NCBI RefSeq assembly: GCF_014842025.1 | Contig: NZ_JACYUY010000014.1 | Location: 1 to 64,000 of the forward strand | Length of the DNA: 64,000 nucleotides | Direction: 5' to 3' | From: Massilia sp. CFBP 13721 | GTDB taxonomy: Bacteria; Pseudomonadota; Gammaproteobacteria; Burkholderiales; Burkholderiaceae_D | Shown: positions 38,106-49,193 of the stretch, one piece after another | Layout of the letters: each line of letters opens with the position of its first letter | Numbering within the stretch: the first letter of the stretch is position 1 | Notes under the pieces: model-generated | What the model was told of the DNA's origin: nothing | Seen by the model: only the letters and a program-made list of their open reading frames with translations | Databases searched by the model: none | Program-made: the position numbers and the translations under genes

Positions 38106-39737
38106 TTACAGCTTCGTCTTTGCCGGCTTCACCGGCGTGAACAGCAGATCGTGGAAGTCGTAGCTGAAATCGGTCTCGGTCGACACCGCCTTCATCTTGA
38201 CGTGTTCGATGCTGCCGTCGTGGTCGAGCGCGAAGGTGACGTAGGAGTCGGCGTTGAAGTTGCGCTCCTTCCAGCGCACGATGAAGGTGTCGTGCTGGAA
38301 GTGCTCCATCTCGCCGGTCAGGTCGGGCGTGCGCGAGAACGACAGGATCATCTTCTTGCCGTCGCGTTTGATATTCATGACGCCATACCACGGATCAAGG
38401 TATTGGCCTTCGTACTCGGCCAGCGCCAGCGAGGGCTTCGAGGCGGCGACGCGCGTGGCCGAGGTCTTCTTCAGGCGCGCCAGTTCTTCGGCGTGCTTCT
38501 GGTCCTCGTTATCTGCGATCAGCTTGATCCAGTCGGTCGGTGCGCTGCCCGTCATGTACTGGTCGAGCAGGCGGTATTGCAGCGCATTCAGGGCGCCGCC
38601 GCTTTCCGCATTGGTGAGAATGGCCACGCCCAGCTTCGATTCCGGCACCAGCAGCACGCGCGAATAAAAGCCCTGCAGCGCGCCGCCGTGCATGGCGACC
38701 AGCTGGCCCTTGTAATCGCGCAGTTGGAAGCCCAGGCCGTAGGCGGCGAAGTTGGCGCGGGTGGCGGCCAGCGGCCCCTTCGGCATGCCGACCTTCATCG
38801 GCGTCTGCGCGGTCCACATCTCGCGCGACTGCGCCTCGCTCCACAGGCGCAGCTCCTTGCCGTCCGCACCTTTGGCGCCGTCGATCCGGCCGCCGTCGAG
38901 CAGCACCTTCATCCACTTGGCGATGTCGTCGGCATTCGTGTTGATGCCGACCGCACCGACCGCGTTATCGACCGGCATGGATTTGACAGCCGCAATCTTG
39001 TCGTTGATCTTGCTGTGCGCGTTGGAGGCGTTCGGGTTGCCGGCGTTTTCGGCCAGGCTGGTCGTCGTGGTATTCATGCCGACCGGGGTCAGGATGCGCT
39101 CGCGCACCGTGGCCCCCCAGGTTTTACCGGACTTCTGGGCGATGATCTTGCCGGCCACGATGTACAGCAGGTTGTCGTAGGCATAGGCACTGCGGAAGCT
39201 CGTCGCCGGTTTCACGTAGCGCAGCCGCTCGATGATTTCGTCGGTGCTGAAATTCGTCGTCGGCCACCACAGCAGGTCGCCCGCGCCCAGACCCAGGCCG
39301 CTGCGGTGGGTCAGCAAGTCGCGCACGGTCATTTCGCGCGTGACGTAGGCGTCGTACATCTGGAAGTCCGGCAGGTGTTTTACCACCGGGTCGTCCCATT
39401 TCAGCTTGCCTTCGTCGACCAGCATCGCCAGCGCGGCGGCCGTGAATGCCTTCGAATTCGAGGCGATCTCGAACAGGGTCTGGCCGTCCACCCTGGCCGG
39501 TTCGCCCAGTTTGCGCACGCCGAAGCCGCGCGCGGCCACGACCTTGCCGTCCTTGACGACGGCAATCGCGATGCCCGGCACGTCGAACGCCTTCATGACG
39601 CGGTTGACGTCCTGTTCGAGGTCGAATGCCGCCGCTGGGGCTGACGCAGTGGCTGGCGCCGTGGTGGTCTGCGCCTGCGCGCCGGCGGCGGAAAACGCGA
39701 TCAGGATGGCTGCTGCGATGTGTTTCATGTGTTGCAC
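38106..39737 (-). CDS. Exported serine hydrolase (class C beta-lactamase/transpeptidase fold)
   Basis: The 543-residue protein has a signal peptide (to about residue 23) and the active-site blocks SNSK (S-x-x-K, about 93-96), YDN (Y-x-N, about 168-170) and HGG in place of the third KTG box. A C-terminal DUF3471-type domain follows. Members are usually D-peptidases or esterases rather than antibiotic-degrading enzymes. The GTG at 39737 is preferred because AAAGGA lies at the right distance; an in-frame ATG three codons later (39728) would be too far from it. It is 71 bases after the aminopeptidase gene and has a strong terminator. Confidence 0.85.
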   Translation of the reverse strand: MQHMKHIAAAILIAFSAAGAQAQTTTAPATASAPAAAFDLEQDVNRVMKAFDVPGIAIAVVKDGKVVAARGFGVRKLGEPARVDGQTLFEIASNSKAFTAAALAMLVDEGKLKWDDPVVKHLPDFQMYDAYVTREMTVRDLLTHRSGLGLGAGDLLWWPTTNFSTDEIIERLRYVKPATSFRSAYAYDNLLYIVAGKIIAQKSGKTWGATVRERILTPVGMNTTTTSLAENAGNPNASNAHSKINDKIAAVKSMPVDNAVGAVGINTNADDIAKWMKVLLDGGRIDGAKGADGKELRLWSEAQSREMWTAQTPMKVGMPKGPLAATRANFAAYGLGFQLRDYKGQLVAMHGGALQGFYSRVLLVPESKLGVAILTNAESGGALNALQYRLLDQYMTGSAPTDWIKLIADNEDQKHAEELARLKKTSATRVAASKPSLALAEYEGQYLDPWYGVMNIKRDGKKMILSFSRTPDLTGEMEHFQHDTFIVRWKERNFNADSYVTFALDHDGSIEHVKMKAVSTETDFSYDFHDLLFTPVKPAKTKL

Positions 39738-39808
39738 GCTTCGGTTCCTTTACTGGTCTGGCCGTCTCCCGGCCCCTGGTTTTTATCGGTTTATTTCGCG
39801 TTTATCGC

Positions 39809-41656
39809 TTACTTCATTACTTTATCGACGCCGACTTGCGTCTCCGGGTGGTAGCGCTCGCGCGCCGCCTTGTACACGCCCTCGGCCCAGGCGCGGTCTT
39901 GCGGATTCGCGCGCAGCGCCGCGTACAGCGGCACCACGAATTTCTTGCGCCCGACACTCATCAGAAATGCTTGTACCTGCGGACGCACGTCGCGGTAGCC
40001 GGCGTGCACCGCGGCGCGGTAGAAGCGGAAGGCGACTTCGTTGTTGCCGGTTTTCGCCAGGCCAAAGGCGGCATCGAGTTCCTTCAAACGCGCGGCATCG
40101 GCCTTGTTGTCGATGTCGTTCAAAAACTTCATCCACTCGGTCGCGGTCCAGCCCTTGGTGTCGAGTTTCGCTGTCGGCGTCTCTCCCTTGAGCCAGGCCG
40201 CGGTGGTCGCGTCCAGCGCCACCAGGCGCTGCGACTTCGCATACTTCGCGCTGGCGGGGATACCCGGACCGTACAGCCACTCGTCGAGTTCCGCGTCGCT
40301 CATCACCTGCGGGTGTTTCGATAACAGGTTGCTGCGCAGGTAAGCCACGAACTGCTCGGTGGTCACGCTCTGGAAGGCGTGGCCGTCGAACCAGCCGCGC
40401 AGGAACGGGTCGAACACGGCGCGGCCGGCGCGCTGTTCCAAAGTGCGCAGCAGCCACGCGCCCTTCGGATAGGCCAGGCCTTCGTCGGTATAGGTGTTGG
40501 AACCGGTATCGGCCGCGCGCATGAGCAGCGCCTGCTTCTCTGTCGGGATCTCTTTCAGCGATTCGATTGCTTCTTCCTGCTCAAGCTGCAGGTTCATGGT
40601 CGCCACTTCATCGCCGTAGAGCTTTTCCAGGATGCGCGTGGTGACGTAGGTAGTAAACCCTTCGTTGAGCCACCAGTGCTTCCACGAGGCGTTGGTGACC
40701 AGGTTGCCCGACCAGCTGTGCGCCAGTTCGTGCGCGATCAGGTCGACCAGGCTGCGGTCGCCGGCGATCATGGTCGGCGTGAGGAAGGTCAGGCGCGGGT
40801 TTTCCATGCCGCCGATCGGGAACGACGGCGGCAACACCAGCATGTCGTAACGTCCCCAGCGATAGGGGCCGTAGAGCGCTTCGGCCGCTTCGACCATCTT
40901 TTCGGTGTCGGCCAGTTCGTATTCGGCGGCCTTGATGCGCAGCGGTTCGGCGTAGACGCCGGTGCGTCCGCCCAGCGTGCGCGCTTCCAGTTCGCCGATG
41001 CCGATCGCCAGCAGGTAGGAGGGAATCGGCTGCGGCATGTTGAACTTCCAGCCGCCCTTGCCCGTCGCCTTGGGATCGTTATCGGCGCTCATGACGACGC
41101 GCAGGCCCTCGGGGGCCTCGATGCGCGCGGTGTAGGTAAAACGCACCGACGGCGTATCCTGCACCGGCGCCCAGGAACGTGCGTTGATCGACTGCGACTG
41201 GCTGAACATGAAGGGACGCTTGCCCGACATGGTCTGCGCCGGGGTCAGCCATTGCAGGGCGCTGGCGGTGGGCGCGGTGCGATAGTAAATCCGCACCTTC
41301 GGCGCCTGCTGCGCCAGGTCGATGTGCAGGGCCTGGCCCTTCTCCTCGTCGAATTTGTCGAGCCTGTATGCGACCTTGGTCCAGCGCCCGCGCGCGTCGA
41401 GCGCTTCGATCTTCGAGATCGTCAGCTCGCGCGTGTCGAGGTCGAGGCGGCGCGCGTCCTTGTTCAACCAGTCGAGCGTCAGTTCGGCGTGGCCGGCCAG
41501 CGTCTTCTTCGTGAAATCGGCTTTCAGGTCGAGGTGCAGGGCGCGCGTCTTGACCTGGTCGTAGTTGGCGTAGCTGAGCGGGTCAAGTGCATGGGCAGCA
41601 GCACCGTACAGGCCGAGGATGGCGCAGGCGGTGGCGCGCAGGAGGGATGTGTTCAT
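39809..41656 (-). CDS. Exported M1 family aminopeptidase (leukotriene-A4-hydrolase-like)
   Basis: The 615-residue zinc peptidase has GGMEN (282-286) for the substrate amino group, HELAH (309-313) and Glu332 in NEGF as zinc ligands, and a C-terminal helical domain of the LTA4-hydrolase type. A signal peptide (about 1-23, ending AHA) puts it in the periplasm. The ATG at 41656 is chosen because it gives the signal peptide; an upstream alternative would add 23 polar residues. It removes N-terminal residues from peptides and may share peptide-uptake work with the S46 peptidase at 53.5 kb. Confidence 0.9.
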   Translation of the reverse strand: MNTSLLRATACAILGLYGAAAHALDPLSYANYDQVKTRALHLDLKADFTKKTLAGHAELTLDWLNKDARRLDLDTRELTISKIEALDARGRWTKVAYRLDKFDEEKGQALHIDLAQQAPKVRIYYRTAPTASALQWLTPAQTMSGKRPFMFSQSQSINARSWAPVQDTPSVRFTYTARIEAPEGLRVVMSADNDPKATGKGGWKFNMPQPIPSYLLAIGIGELEARTLGGRTGVYAEPLRIKAAEYELADTEKMVEAAEALYGPYRWGRYDMLVLPPSFPIGGMENPRLTFLTPTMIAGDRSLVDLIAHELAHSWSGNLVTNASWKHWWLNEGFTTYVTTRILEKLYGDEVATMNLQLEQEEAIESLKEIPTEKQALLMRAADTGSNTYTDEGLAYPKGAWLLRTLEQRAGRAVFDPFLRGWFDGHAFQSVTTEQFVAYLRSNLLSKHPQVMSDAELDEWLYGPGIPASAKYAKSQRLVALDATTAAWLKGETPTAKLDTKGWTATEWMKFLNDIDNKADAARLKELDAAFGLAKTGNNEVAFRFYRAAVHAGYRDVRPQVQAFLMSVGRKKFVVPLYAALRANPQDRAWAEGVYKAARERYHPETQVGVDKVMK

Positions 41657-41825
41657 GGCGTGGTCGTGAAAGGCTGAGCGGAAGGCGCGAGAAGAATAGC
41701 ATTTATGGGAGGGGCGCGAAAGCACGGCTTACTGCGGTCTTCGGCGCGTATTGACGCGCTGCCGCCGCTTGACTCTGCTATGATCCGCGCTCCGCTTTGC
41801 TCTGCGTTTTATCCGCTGCCCCTCC

Positions 41826-42401
41826 ATGGATGCCTTCCTTGTCGCCACCGGCATCGTCGCCCTCGCCGAAATCGGCGACAAGACGCAGCTCCTCGCCTTT
41901 TTGCTGGCCGCCCGCTTTCGCCGCCCGCTGCCGATCATCTTCGGCATCTTCGTCGCCACCCTCCTGAATCACGCCTTTGCCGCCGCCGTCGGCGTGCTGG
42001 TGAGCGAACTGCTGGGGCCTGTCGTGATGCGCTGGGTGCTCGGCCTGTCCTTCCTCGGCATGGCGATCTGGGCGATGATCCCGGACCACATCGACGAGAC
42101 CGAAGCCTCGCTGGCCAAATTCGGCGTCTTCCTGACGACGCTGCTCGCCTTTTTTGTCGCCGAGATGGGCGACAAGACGCAGGTAGCGACCGTGGCGCTG
42201 GCCGCGCGCTATACCGAAATGGTGGCGGTGGTGGCCGGCACCACGCTGGGCATGATGATCGCGAACGTGCCGGCGGTGCTGTTCGGCGAGCGGATCGCCA
42301 ACAAGGTGCCGCTCGGGCTGGTGCATGGGATCGCGGCGGTGATTTTCATGGGGCTGGGGATGGCGACGCTGATGGGGGCCGGGGCGAACTACGGCTTTTA
42401 A
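41826..42401 (+). CDS. GDT1/TMEM165 family cation exporter (UPF0016, MneA-like)
   Basis: This 191-residue, six-span membrane protein has the two family motifs E-x-G-D-K-T at 15-20 and 113-118, in inverted halves of the protein. Members export Mn2+ or Ca2+ (for example Vibrio MneA). I looked for a yybP-ykoY manganese riboswitch in the 169 bases upstream and saw none. It runs divergently from the M1 peptidase gene. Confidence 0.9.
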   Translation: MDAFLVATGIVALAEIGDKTQLLAFLLAARFRRPLPIIFGIFVATLLNHAFAAAVGVLVSELLGPVVMRWVLGLSFLGMAIWAMIPDHIDETEASLAKFGVFLTTLLAFFVAEMGDKTQVATVALAARYTEMVAVVAGTTLGMMIANVPAVLFGERIANKVPLGLVHGIAAVIFMGLGMATLMGAGANYGF

Positions 42402-42424
42402 AAAACACGTTGACCGTCGCGTAA

Positions 42425-42556
42425 CGTAGGGGTCATCGAGGCCAGTGGCCTCGATGACGGGTTCACCGGGCATGCCACGCGTTACGGGCGGCAATGCGTC
42501 GCCGCCGTCGATTAACGGATGCGCACGTACGCGTGGACTCGGGAGCCGACCCTACG
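42425..42556. repeat. REP-like pair, degenerate, with an extra palindrome
   Basis: A plus-type copy starts CGTAGGGGTC at about 42425 and holds a 12-bp perfect stem (GTCATCGAGGCC/GGCCTCGATGAC, 42432-42458, loop AGT), ending near GCCACGCGTTACGG at 42486. A minus-type copy at 42530-42556 reads CGCGTGGACTC...GAGCCGACCCTACG. They lie between the convergent GDT1 and PfkB genes. The first copy looks like a REP whose stem has been replaced by another palindrome. Confidence 0.6.
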
Positions 42557-42606
42557 GTGCACGACCGCCGCAGTTAAAAAGCATCGCCGCGACGGCACGC
42601 GGACAT

Positions 42607-43539
42607 TCACCGCCAGCGCGTCATCCACTGATCGTAAAAGCCCAGGTCGCGCGGCACGGCGCCGGGGATGGCGCAGATCGCGCCGGCGAATTCGTTGGCG
42701 CGTGCCAGCGTCAGTTCGAGCGGCCAGCCGCGTGCGCGGCCCAGCAGGAAGATCGCCGAGAATGCATCCCCTGCCCCGACCGTGTCGATGACGAAGGGCG
42801 GAGACGGCGTGTCGCGGGTGTCGATGGTGACGCCGCCGGCGCCGAAATACACCGAGCCGCGGTTGCCCAGCGTGACGATCAGCGCCTGCAGGCCGAACAT
42901 CTGCAGCAGCGCGGCGCAGGCCGAGCGGGTTTCGTCGGCGGCCAGCGGCGGGTCGTTCGGGCCGAGCTGGAAATACCAGCCGAACAGCGCCTGCAACTCG
43001 TCTTCGTTGACCTTGGCGACGTCGGCCGCGTGCAGCGAGTCGGAGATGGTGCGCTCGTCGACTTGGCCGTCGCGCATGTTCACATCAAGAAAACGCATGC
43101 CGCCTGTGTTCGACAGCAGCGCCTTCAGCGTGCCGCGCGAACGCTCGCCGCGCTGGGCCAGGGTGCCGAAATAAAAGGCGCCGGCATCGACCGCGGCGGC
43201 TGCCGCCAGCGCTTCATCGCGCGCGATGTAGTCGTAGGCCTGGTTCGGCACGATGACGAAGCGGTGTCCTGTCGCGCCGCGCTCGACGATGACGCGCCCC
43301 GTTTCCTCGATCGCATCGACCTGCAGGCCGGCCTGCGCCATGGCGAAGCGCTCGAACTCGGCCGCGATGTTCTCGCCGTTGCGGTCCTTGCCAACGCGTG
43401 TGATCATCAGTTGCGGCGCCATGAAGGCGGCCAGGTGGCGCGCCACATTGAAAGGCGCGCCGCCGACAACCTGCTCGGTGGAGAAATCGTCGACCAGGGC
43501 TTCGCCGAAGATGACGGTGGTCTTGTTTGGATTGATCAT
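42607..43539 (-). CDS. PfkB family carbohydrate kinase
   Basis: A 310-residue sugar kinase: the first PfkB signature GGAPFNVARHLAAF is at about 27-40, the second, DTVGAGDAFSAIF, at about 254-266 with the catalytic Asp. The pattern is closest to fructokinases, but the sugar cannot be fixed from sequence. The ATG at 43539 overlaps the stop of the GST gene (ATGA), so the two are translationally coupled. The open frame upstream of 43539 is a shadow of the GST gene. Confidence 0.88.
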   Translation of the reverse strand: MINPNKTTVIFGEALVDDFSTEQVVGGAPFNVARHLAAFMAPQLMITRVGKDRNGENIAAEFERFAMAQAGLQVDAIEETGRVIVERGATGHRFVIVPNQAYDYIARDEALAAAAAVDAGAFYFGTLAQRGERSRGTLKALLSNTGGMRFLDVNMRDGQVDERTISDSLHAADVAKVNEDELQALFGWYFQLGPNDPPLAADETRSACAALLQMFGLQALIVTLGNRGSVYFGAGGVTIDTRDTPSPPFVIDTVGAGDAFSAIFLLGRARGWPLELTLARANEFAGAICAIPGAVPRDLGFYDQWMTRWR

Positions 43540-44156
43540 GCTTCGAACGGCGCCGTGTCGCGGAAGGATGGCCGTTCGCTCAGCTTGTCGAACAGCTTGG
43601 CCAGGTTCGGATACGCCGTGCGCCAATCGATGTCGGGGAAGCGAAAGCCCAGCCAGCCGAGCGCGCAGCCGACGGCGACGTCGGCCAGCGTGTAGGCCTT
43701 GCCCATGCAGAAAGGCTGCTCGCCGAGCTTCTCGGACATCACCGCCAGGCCGGCATGCACCTTGCCCAGCTGGCGCTCGATCCATTGCGGACTCTGCTGC
43801 TCTTGCGGGCGCAGCGTCTTTTCCAGGCGCACCAGCACGGCCGCATCGAGCACGCCGTCGGCGAGCGCTTCCCACACTTTGACGTCGGCGCGATCGCGTC
43901 CGTTGCCGTTGGAGGGCAACAGCTTGCAGACGGGCGTCAGGGTGTCGAGGTATTCGGCGATCACGCGCGAGTCGTACAGGGCGTTGCCGTCTTCCATGAC
44001 CAGGCAAGGCACTTTACCCAGCGGGTTGGACTGGTGGACTTGCGTCTCGGCGCTCCACACGTTGTCGAGCTCGAACGAATAATCGAGCTTCTTTTCCGCC
44101 ATCACGACGCGGACCTTGCGCACATAGGGACTGGTGTTCGAACCGATGAGTTTCAT
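43536..44156 (-). CDS. Glutathione S-transferase family protein (YibF-like)
   Basis: The 206-residue protein has MKLIGSNTSPYVRKVRVVM, the cis-Pro segment NPLGKVPCLVMEDGNALYDS and the C-terminal TLADVAVGCALGWL. Residue Ser9 next to Pro could be the glutathione-activating residue. It precedes the PfkB kinase in a two-gene operon and is divergent from purB. Its promoter probably uses the extended -10 at 44185-44193. Confidence 0.88.
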   Translation of the reverse strand: MKLIGSNTSPYVRKVRVVMAEKKLDYSFELDNVWSAETQVHQSNPLGKVPCLVMEDGNALYDSRVIAEYLDTLTPVCKLLPSNGNGRDRADVKVWEALADGVLDAAVLVRLEKTLRPQEQQSPQWIERQLGKVHAGLAVMSEKLGEQPFCMGKAYTLADVAVGCALGWLGFRFPDIDWRTAYPNLAKLFDKLSERPSFRDTAPFEA

Positions 44157-44184
44157 AGATGCTCGGAGAGAGGGATGTCATATG

Positions 44185-45682
<1,498 letters not shown>

Positions 45683-45702
45683 TTTTTATCGCATCATTAG
45701 AA

Positions 45703-45735
45703 AAGCCCGCACTGGAAATAGTGTGGGCTTTTTTT
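45703..45735 (+). terminator. Intrinsic terminator of purB
   Basis: AAGCCCGCACT, loop GGAAAT, AGTGTGGGCTT is followed by a long T run. It begins about 20 bases after the purB stop. Confidence 0.9.
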
Positions 45736-45756
45736 ATTCACGCGGCGGCGGTATAC

Positions 45757-45861
45757 CGTAGGGTGGACTCCTGAATCCACGCGTTACGCACGGCTGCTGG
45801 TCGAAACGCTGTACGTAGCCTGCACGCTTTGAACCGCGTGGACTCGGGAGTCCACCCTACA
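45757..45861. repeat. REP-like palindrome pair, inverted
   Basis: CGTAGGGTGGACTC...GAATCCACGCG (45757-45783) faces CGCGTGGACTC...GAGTCCACCCTAC (45835-45861), 51 bases apart, between the convergent purB and TonB-receptor genes. The outer flank GTGCACC next to CCCTAC is shared with other copies. Confidence 0.85.
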
Positions 45862-45887
45862 GTGCTACGGTGCACCACGGCCGCGGG

Positions 45888-47858
45888 TTAATTCTGCCAG
45901 ACCAATTTCACCCCTACCTCACGGCCCAGCTCGGTCCGCGTCGCGATCGGTCCATATTCCCCATGGCTGCCGTTCAGGTTACGCCCGACCACCGACAATT
46001 CCAGCCCCGGCCGCACACGCCAGCCGAAACGCGCATCGACCGCCCAATATCCCGGTACCTGGGGATTTTCCAGCGCCGCCACCTTGCGCACGGCCAGCTC
46101 CAGGTCGCGCCGCTCGTCGAAGCTGTAGTTGGAACGCAACTGCAGGGTGTGGTTCGGGTCCTTGGCGGCGGTGCCTGGTCCGGCCGCATCGTTGCTGCCA
46201 GGCTTCAGGCGCAGGCGTTCATGCAGGGCGGTATAGCCGGCCGACATGCGCCAGGCATTGCTCAGCTGGTAGCTGCCCCACATTTCGATGCCGGTCGCTT
46301 CCCCTTCCATCAGGCTGCCGAAGGTGAGGAAGGTCACCGTCGGATCGATTTCCTGAGTGCGCAAATGGTCGTACTCGTTGTGGAAGGCCGTGACCGAGTA
46401 GGACAAGCCGGCCAGCGGCTGGCCGCGATAGCCGAGTTCGAACACCTTGGCCACTTCGGAGCGCACCGCCGCGCCGCCGCGCAGGATGTAGGGCGGCCGC
46501 CCCGGGATGAAGGCGTCGACGTCGAGCCGGGTCGGGGCGCGGACGGTGCGCGAGAGTGCCGTCCACACGGCGTGGCGCGGATCGACGCGCCAGGACAGGC
46601 GCGCAGTCGGCAGGAATTCAGTGCCGGTGTAGTCATTGCGTTCGACGCGCGCGCCCAGCGTCAGGCTGAGGTCGGGACGCAGCGCGATTTCGTCCTGGGC
46701 GAACAGGCTGGCCCAGGTCTGCTCTTCGCGCGCCGGCAGGAAGGCGATCACCTCGCTGTTGATAACGCGGTCCCAGCTGTGGCGGTAATTCGCGCCCCAC
46801 ATCAGGCTGTGCGCGCCCCAGGCCGGCAGCGTGTGCTGGAACTGCAGGTCGACCAGGTCCAGCGATTCCGTAAAGGTCGGCGGCACCTCGCGCCGCGTAT
46901 GGTCGACGTAGGCTTGCATGCTGAGCCGCCCGCCGCTGGCCAGCGCCCGTTCCCAGCGTCCGGTCAGGTTTACGCCCTTGGTATCGATCTGGCCCAGGCG
47001 CAGCGCCATGCCGGTCACCGAGATCGAGCCCGGCTCGGGCTGCTCCAGTTCGCCCCGGAATACGTTGCCGTTGAGGCTAAAGACATCGCTGCCGCGGTCC
47101 CAGTCGGCGCGGAAGCCCGCCTGCGCCTGGTTCCAGTCATCATTGACGCGCCCGCCCCCAGCCGTTTCGGTATGGGAACGCTTGAGCACCTTGCCATACA
47201 CGCGCCAGCTGGCATCGCCCTGGCGGCCGCCCTGGCGGAAGGCGGCATCGGCGCCATCGCTGGCGCCCTGCAGCACCGCCAGGCTGCCCTGGGTGGCGTG
47301 GGCCGAGCGCGTCGTGATGTTGATGACGCCGTTGACCGCATTCACGCCCCACATGGTGCCGCCCGGCCCACTGATGACCTCAATGCGCTCGACGTCTTCC
47401 ATCATGACGTCCTGCATGTCCCAGAACACGCCTGAAAACAGCGGCGCATATACGGAGCGGCCGTCGATCATCACCAGCAGCTTGTTCGGCCCGCTGTTGC
47501 CGGAGCCGTTCAGGCCGCGTGCGCTGATCGAATACGTATGGGCGCTGACTTGCCCGATATGCAGGTTCGGCGCCAGGCGCAAGGCCTCGGGCAGGCTGCG
47601 GCTACCGGCGCGGCGGATGTCGTCGGCGGTGATGACGAAGACCGAGGCAGGCGCATCGAGCAGGCGTTCCGGCTTTTTCGATACTGACGTCACCTGGATA
47701 TTCGCCAGTTCCTCGATCGACAGGTCGGCAAAGTCGGCTCCTTGCGGATCGGCCGCCTGCGCATGCGCGTGCTGCGCCAGTGCAGCGACAGGCAGCACGA
47801 CAGCGAGCAGCAAGACCAGCGGGCGCAGGCGCGGCCGGCTTGGTGAACAATTCAACAT
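45888..47858 (-). CDS. TonB-dependent outer-membrane receptor (short type)
   Basis: The 656-residue receptor has a signal peptide (about 1-34, ending AQA), a short DLSIEELANIQVTSVSKKPE start typical of the small TonB receptors, a plug domain (KLLVMIDGRSVY; VERIEVISGPGGTMWGVNAVNGVINI) and a barrel. It ends VGVKLVWQN rather than in Phe. Ligand unknown; receptors with this start (vitamin-B12/iron type) often lie alone. The 205 bases to the divergent cytochrome gene (47859-48063) hold no motif I can name. Confidence 0.9.
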   Translation of the reverse strand: MLNCSPSRPRLRPLVLLLAVVLPVAALAQHAHAQAADPQGADFADLSIEELANIQVTSVSKKPERLLDAPASVFVITADDIRRAGSRSLPEALRLAPNLHIGQVSAHTYSISARGLNGSGNSGPNKLLVMIDGRSVYAPLFSGVFWDMQDVMMEDVERIEVISGPGGTMWGVNAVNGVINITTRSAHATQGSLAVLQGASDGADAAFRQGGRQGDASWRVYGKVLKRSHTETAGGGRVNDDWNQAQAGFRADWDRGSDVFSLNGNVFRGELEQPEPGSISVTGMALRLGQIDTKGVNLTGRWERALASGGRLSMQAYVDHTRREVPPTFTESLDLVDLQFQHTLPAWGAHSLMWGANYRHSWDRVINSEVIAFLPAREEQTWASLFAQDEIALRPDLSLTLGARVERNDYTGTEFLPTARLSWRVDPRHAVWTALSRTVRAPTRLDVDAFIPGRPPYILRGGAAVRSEVAKVFELGYRGQPLAGLSYSVTAFHNEYDHLRTQEIDPTVTFLTFGSLMEGEATGIEMWGSYQLSNAWRMSAGYTALHERLRLKPGSNDAAGPGTAAKDPNHTLQLRSNYSFDERRDLELAVRKVAALENPQVPGYWAVDARFGWRVRPGLELSVVGRNLNGSHGEYGPIATRTELGREVGVKLVWQN

Positions 47859-48063
47859 ACAACTCCTCGACAGGGCGACTGGCCCGCTTTTATTCTGCGC
47901 GTCGATTGCAAATCCACGCTGTTCTCGATTTTACAGTCACCGGCAACTCTACTGTGCACGTTTAACAATCCATGCTAGTGTACGAAAAGAAACATGCAGC
48001 TGGCGAGCGGTACACATTCTTTTTTGCTATAGTTTAGTTCTAACCAGTACTAAGACGGCATTC

Positions 48064-48600
48064 ATGCAGCGTTACTCCCTCCCCGCGATTGCCTTGCACT
48101 GGCTGCTCGCGCTCCTGATCGTCGGCACGTTTACGCTGGGCCTGGTCATGACCGACATCCCGGGACTGACGCCGACCAAGCTGCGCTATTTTTCCTGGCA
48201 CAAATGGGCCGGCGTGACCGTATTGGCGCTGGCGACATTGCGCCTGCTGTGGCGCCTGCGCCGCACGCCGCCCGCCTATCCCGCCACCATGCCGGCCTGG
48301 CAAAGCCGCGCCGCCCACGCGCTGCACGCCTTGCTGTACCTGCTGATGTTCGGCGTGCCGCTGTCGGGCTATTTCTACAGCCTGGCCGCCGGCGTGCCGG
48401 TGGTGTATTTCGGCCTGTGGCCGCTGCCGGCGCTGATCGAGGCCGACGCGGCGCTGAAACCCGTCCTTGGCGCCCTGCACTATTGGCTCAACATGCTGCT
48501 TGCGGCGCTGGTGGCGCTGCACGTGCTGGCTGCCTTTAAACATCTGCTGATCGACCGCGACGGCATCATGCAGCGCATGCTGCCGTTTCAGACTAAATAA
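48064..48600 (+). CDS. Cytochrome b561
   Basis: This 178-residue protein has four membrane spans and histidines at 12, 46, 85/88, 139 and 153, several of which bind the two b haems. It carries electrons from quinol at the inner membrane. The open frame extends more than 1 kb upstream, but that part is antisense to the TonB receptor; the ATG at 48064 begins the usual MQRYSLPAIALHWLLAL. It is followed by two yceI-like genes, an arrangement known from other proteobacteria. Confidence 0.92.
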   Translation: MQRYSLPAIALHWLLALLIVGTFTLGLVMTDIPGLTPTKLRYFSWHKWAGVTVLALATLRLLWRLRRTPPAYPATMPAWQSRAAHALHALLYLLMFGVPLSGYFYSLAAGVPVVYFGLWPLPALIEADAALKPVLGALHYWLNMLLAALVALHVLAAFKHLLIDRDGIMQRMLPFQTK

Positions 48601-48621
48601 GCGTCCAAATAAGGAATCCAT

Positions 48622-49173
48622 ATGAAACCTCTACACGCGCTGATCGCCGCATCGCTGTTCGCCAGCGCCTTTGCCGGCGCCGCCGTCCTGAAAACCGACC
48701 CGGCCAAAAGCAGCGTCGCCGCCGTCTTCAAACAGATGAACGTGCCGGTCGAAGCGAAATTCAAAACGTTTACGGCGCAAATCGACTACGACGCCGCGCG
48801 TCCGGAAGCCGCCAAGGCCTCGGTCGACATCGTCACCGCCAGCATGGACCTGGGCGACGCCGAATATAACCGCGAGGTCGCCAAGAAAGAGTGGTTCAAC
48901 ACGGCGCAGTTCCCGAAAGCGAGTTTTGTATCGACTTCGATCAAAGCGGCCGGCCCCGGCAAATTGAACGTCGACGGCAAGCTGACGCTCAAGGGCAAGA
49001 CCGCTCATGTGACCTTTCCGCTGACGGTCAAAACCGAAGCCAACAAACAAGTTTTTGAAGGACAGTTGCCGATCAAACGGCTGGCTTTTAATATCGGCGA
49101 AGGCGAGTGGAAAGACACGAGCATGGTCGCCGATGAAGTTGTCATCAAGTTCCGCGTCGCCGCGGGCCAATAA
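48622..49173 (+). CDS. YceI family periplasmic lipid-binding protein, first copy
   Basis: The 183-residue protein has a signal peptide (MKPLHALIAASLFASAFAGA) and a YceI lipocalin-like barrel with KTDPAKSSVAAVFKQMNVP, KEWFNTAQFPKASFVSTSI and KGKTAHVTFPLTV. YceI proteins bind isoprenoid chains such as polyprenyl quinones. It is 21 bases after cytochrome b561. It is divergent from the second copy next door, so they probably bind different ligands. Confidence 0.9.
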   Translation: MKPLHALIAASLFASAFAGAAVLKTDPAKSSVAAVFKQMNVPVEAKFKTFTAQIDYDAARPEAAKASVDIVTASMDLGDAEYNREVAKKEWFNTAQFPKASFVSTSIKAAGPGKLNVDGKLTLKGKTAHVTFPLTVKTEANKQVFEGQLPIKRLAFNIGEGEWKDTSMVADEVVIKFRVAAGQ

Positions 49174-49193
49174 TTTACTTACCAAGGAACCCC

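Noticed and set aside
41657..41825. Possible yybP-ykoY manganese riboswitch before the GDT1-family gene
   Set aside because: I looked for the conserved loops and found no convincing match.
46918..48063. Long N-terminal extension of the cytochrome b561 frame
   Set aside because: The extension is antisense to the TonB receptor and then crosses its promoter gap; only the part from 48064 has family features.
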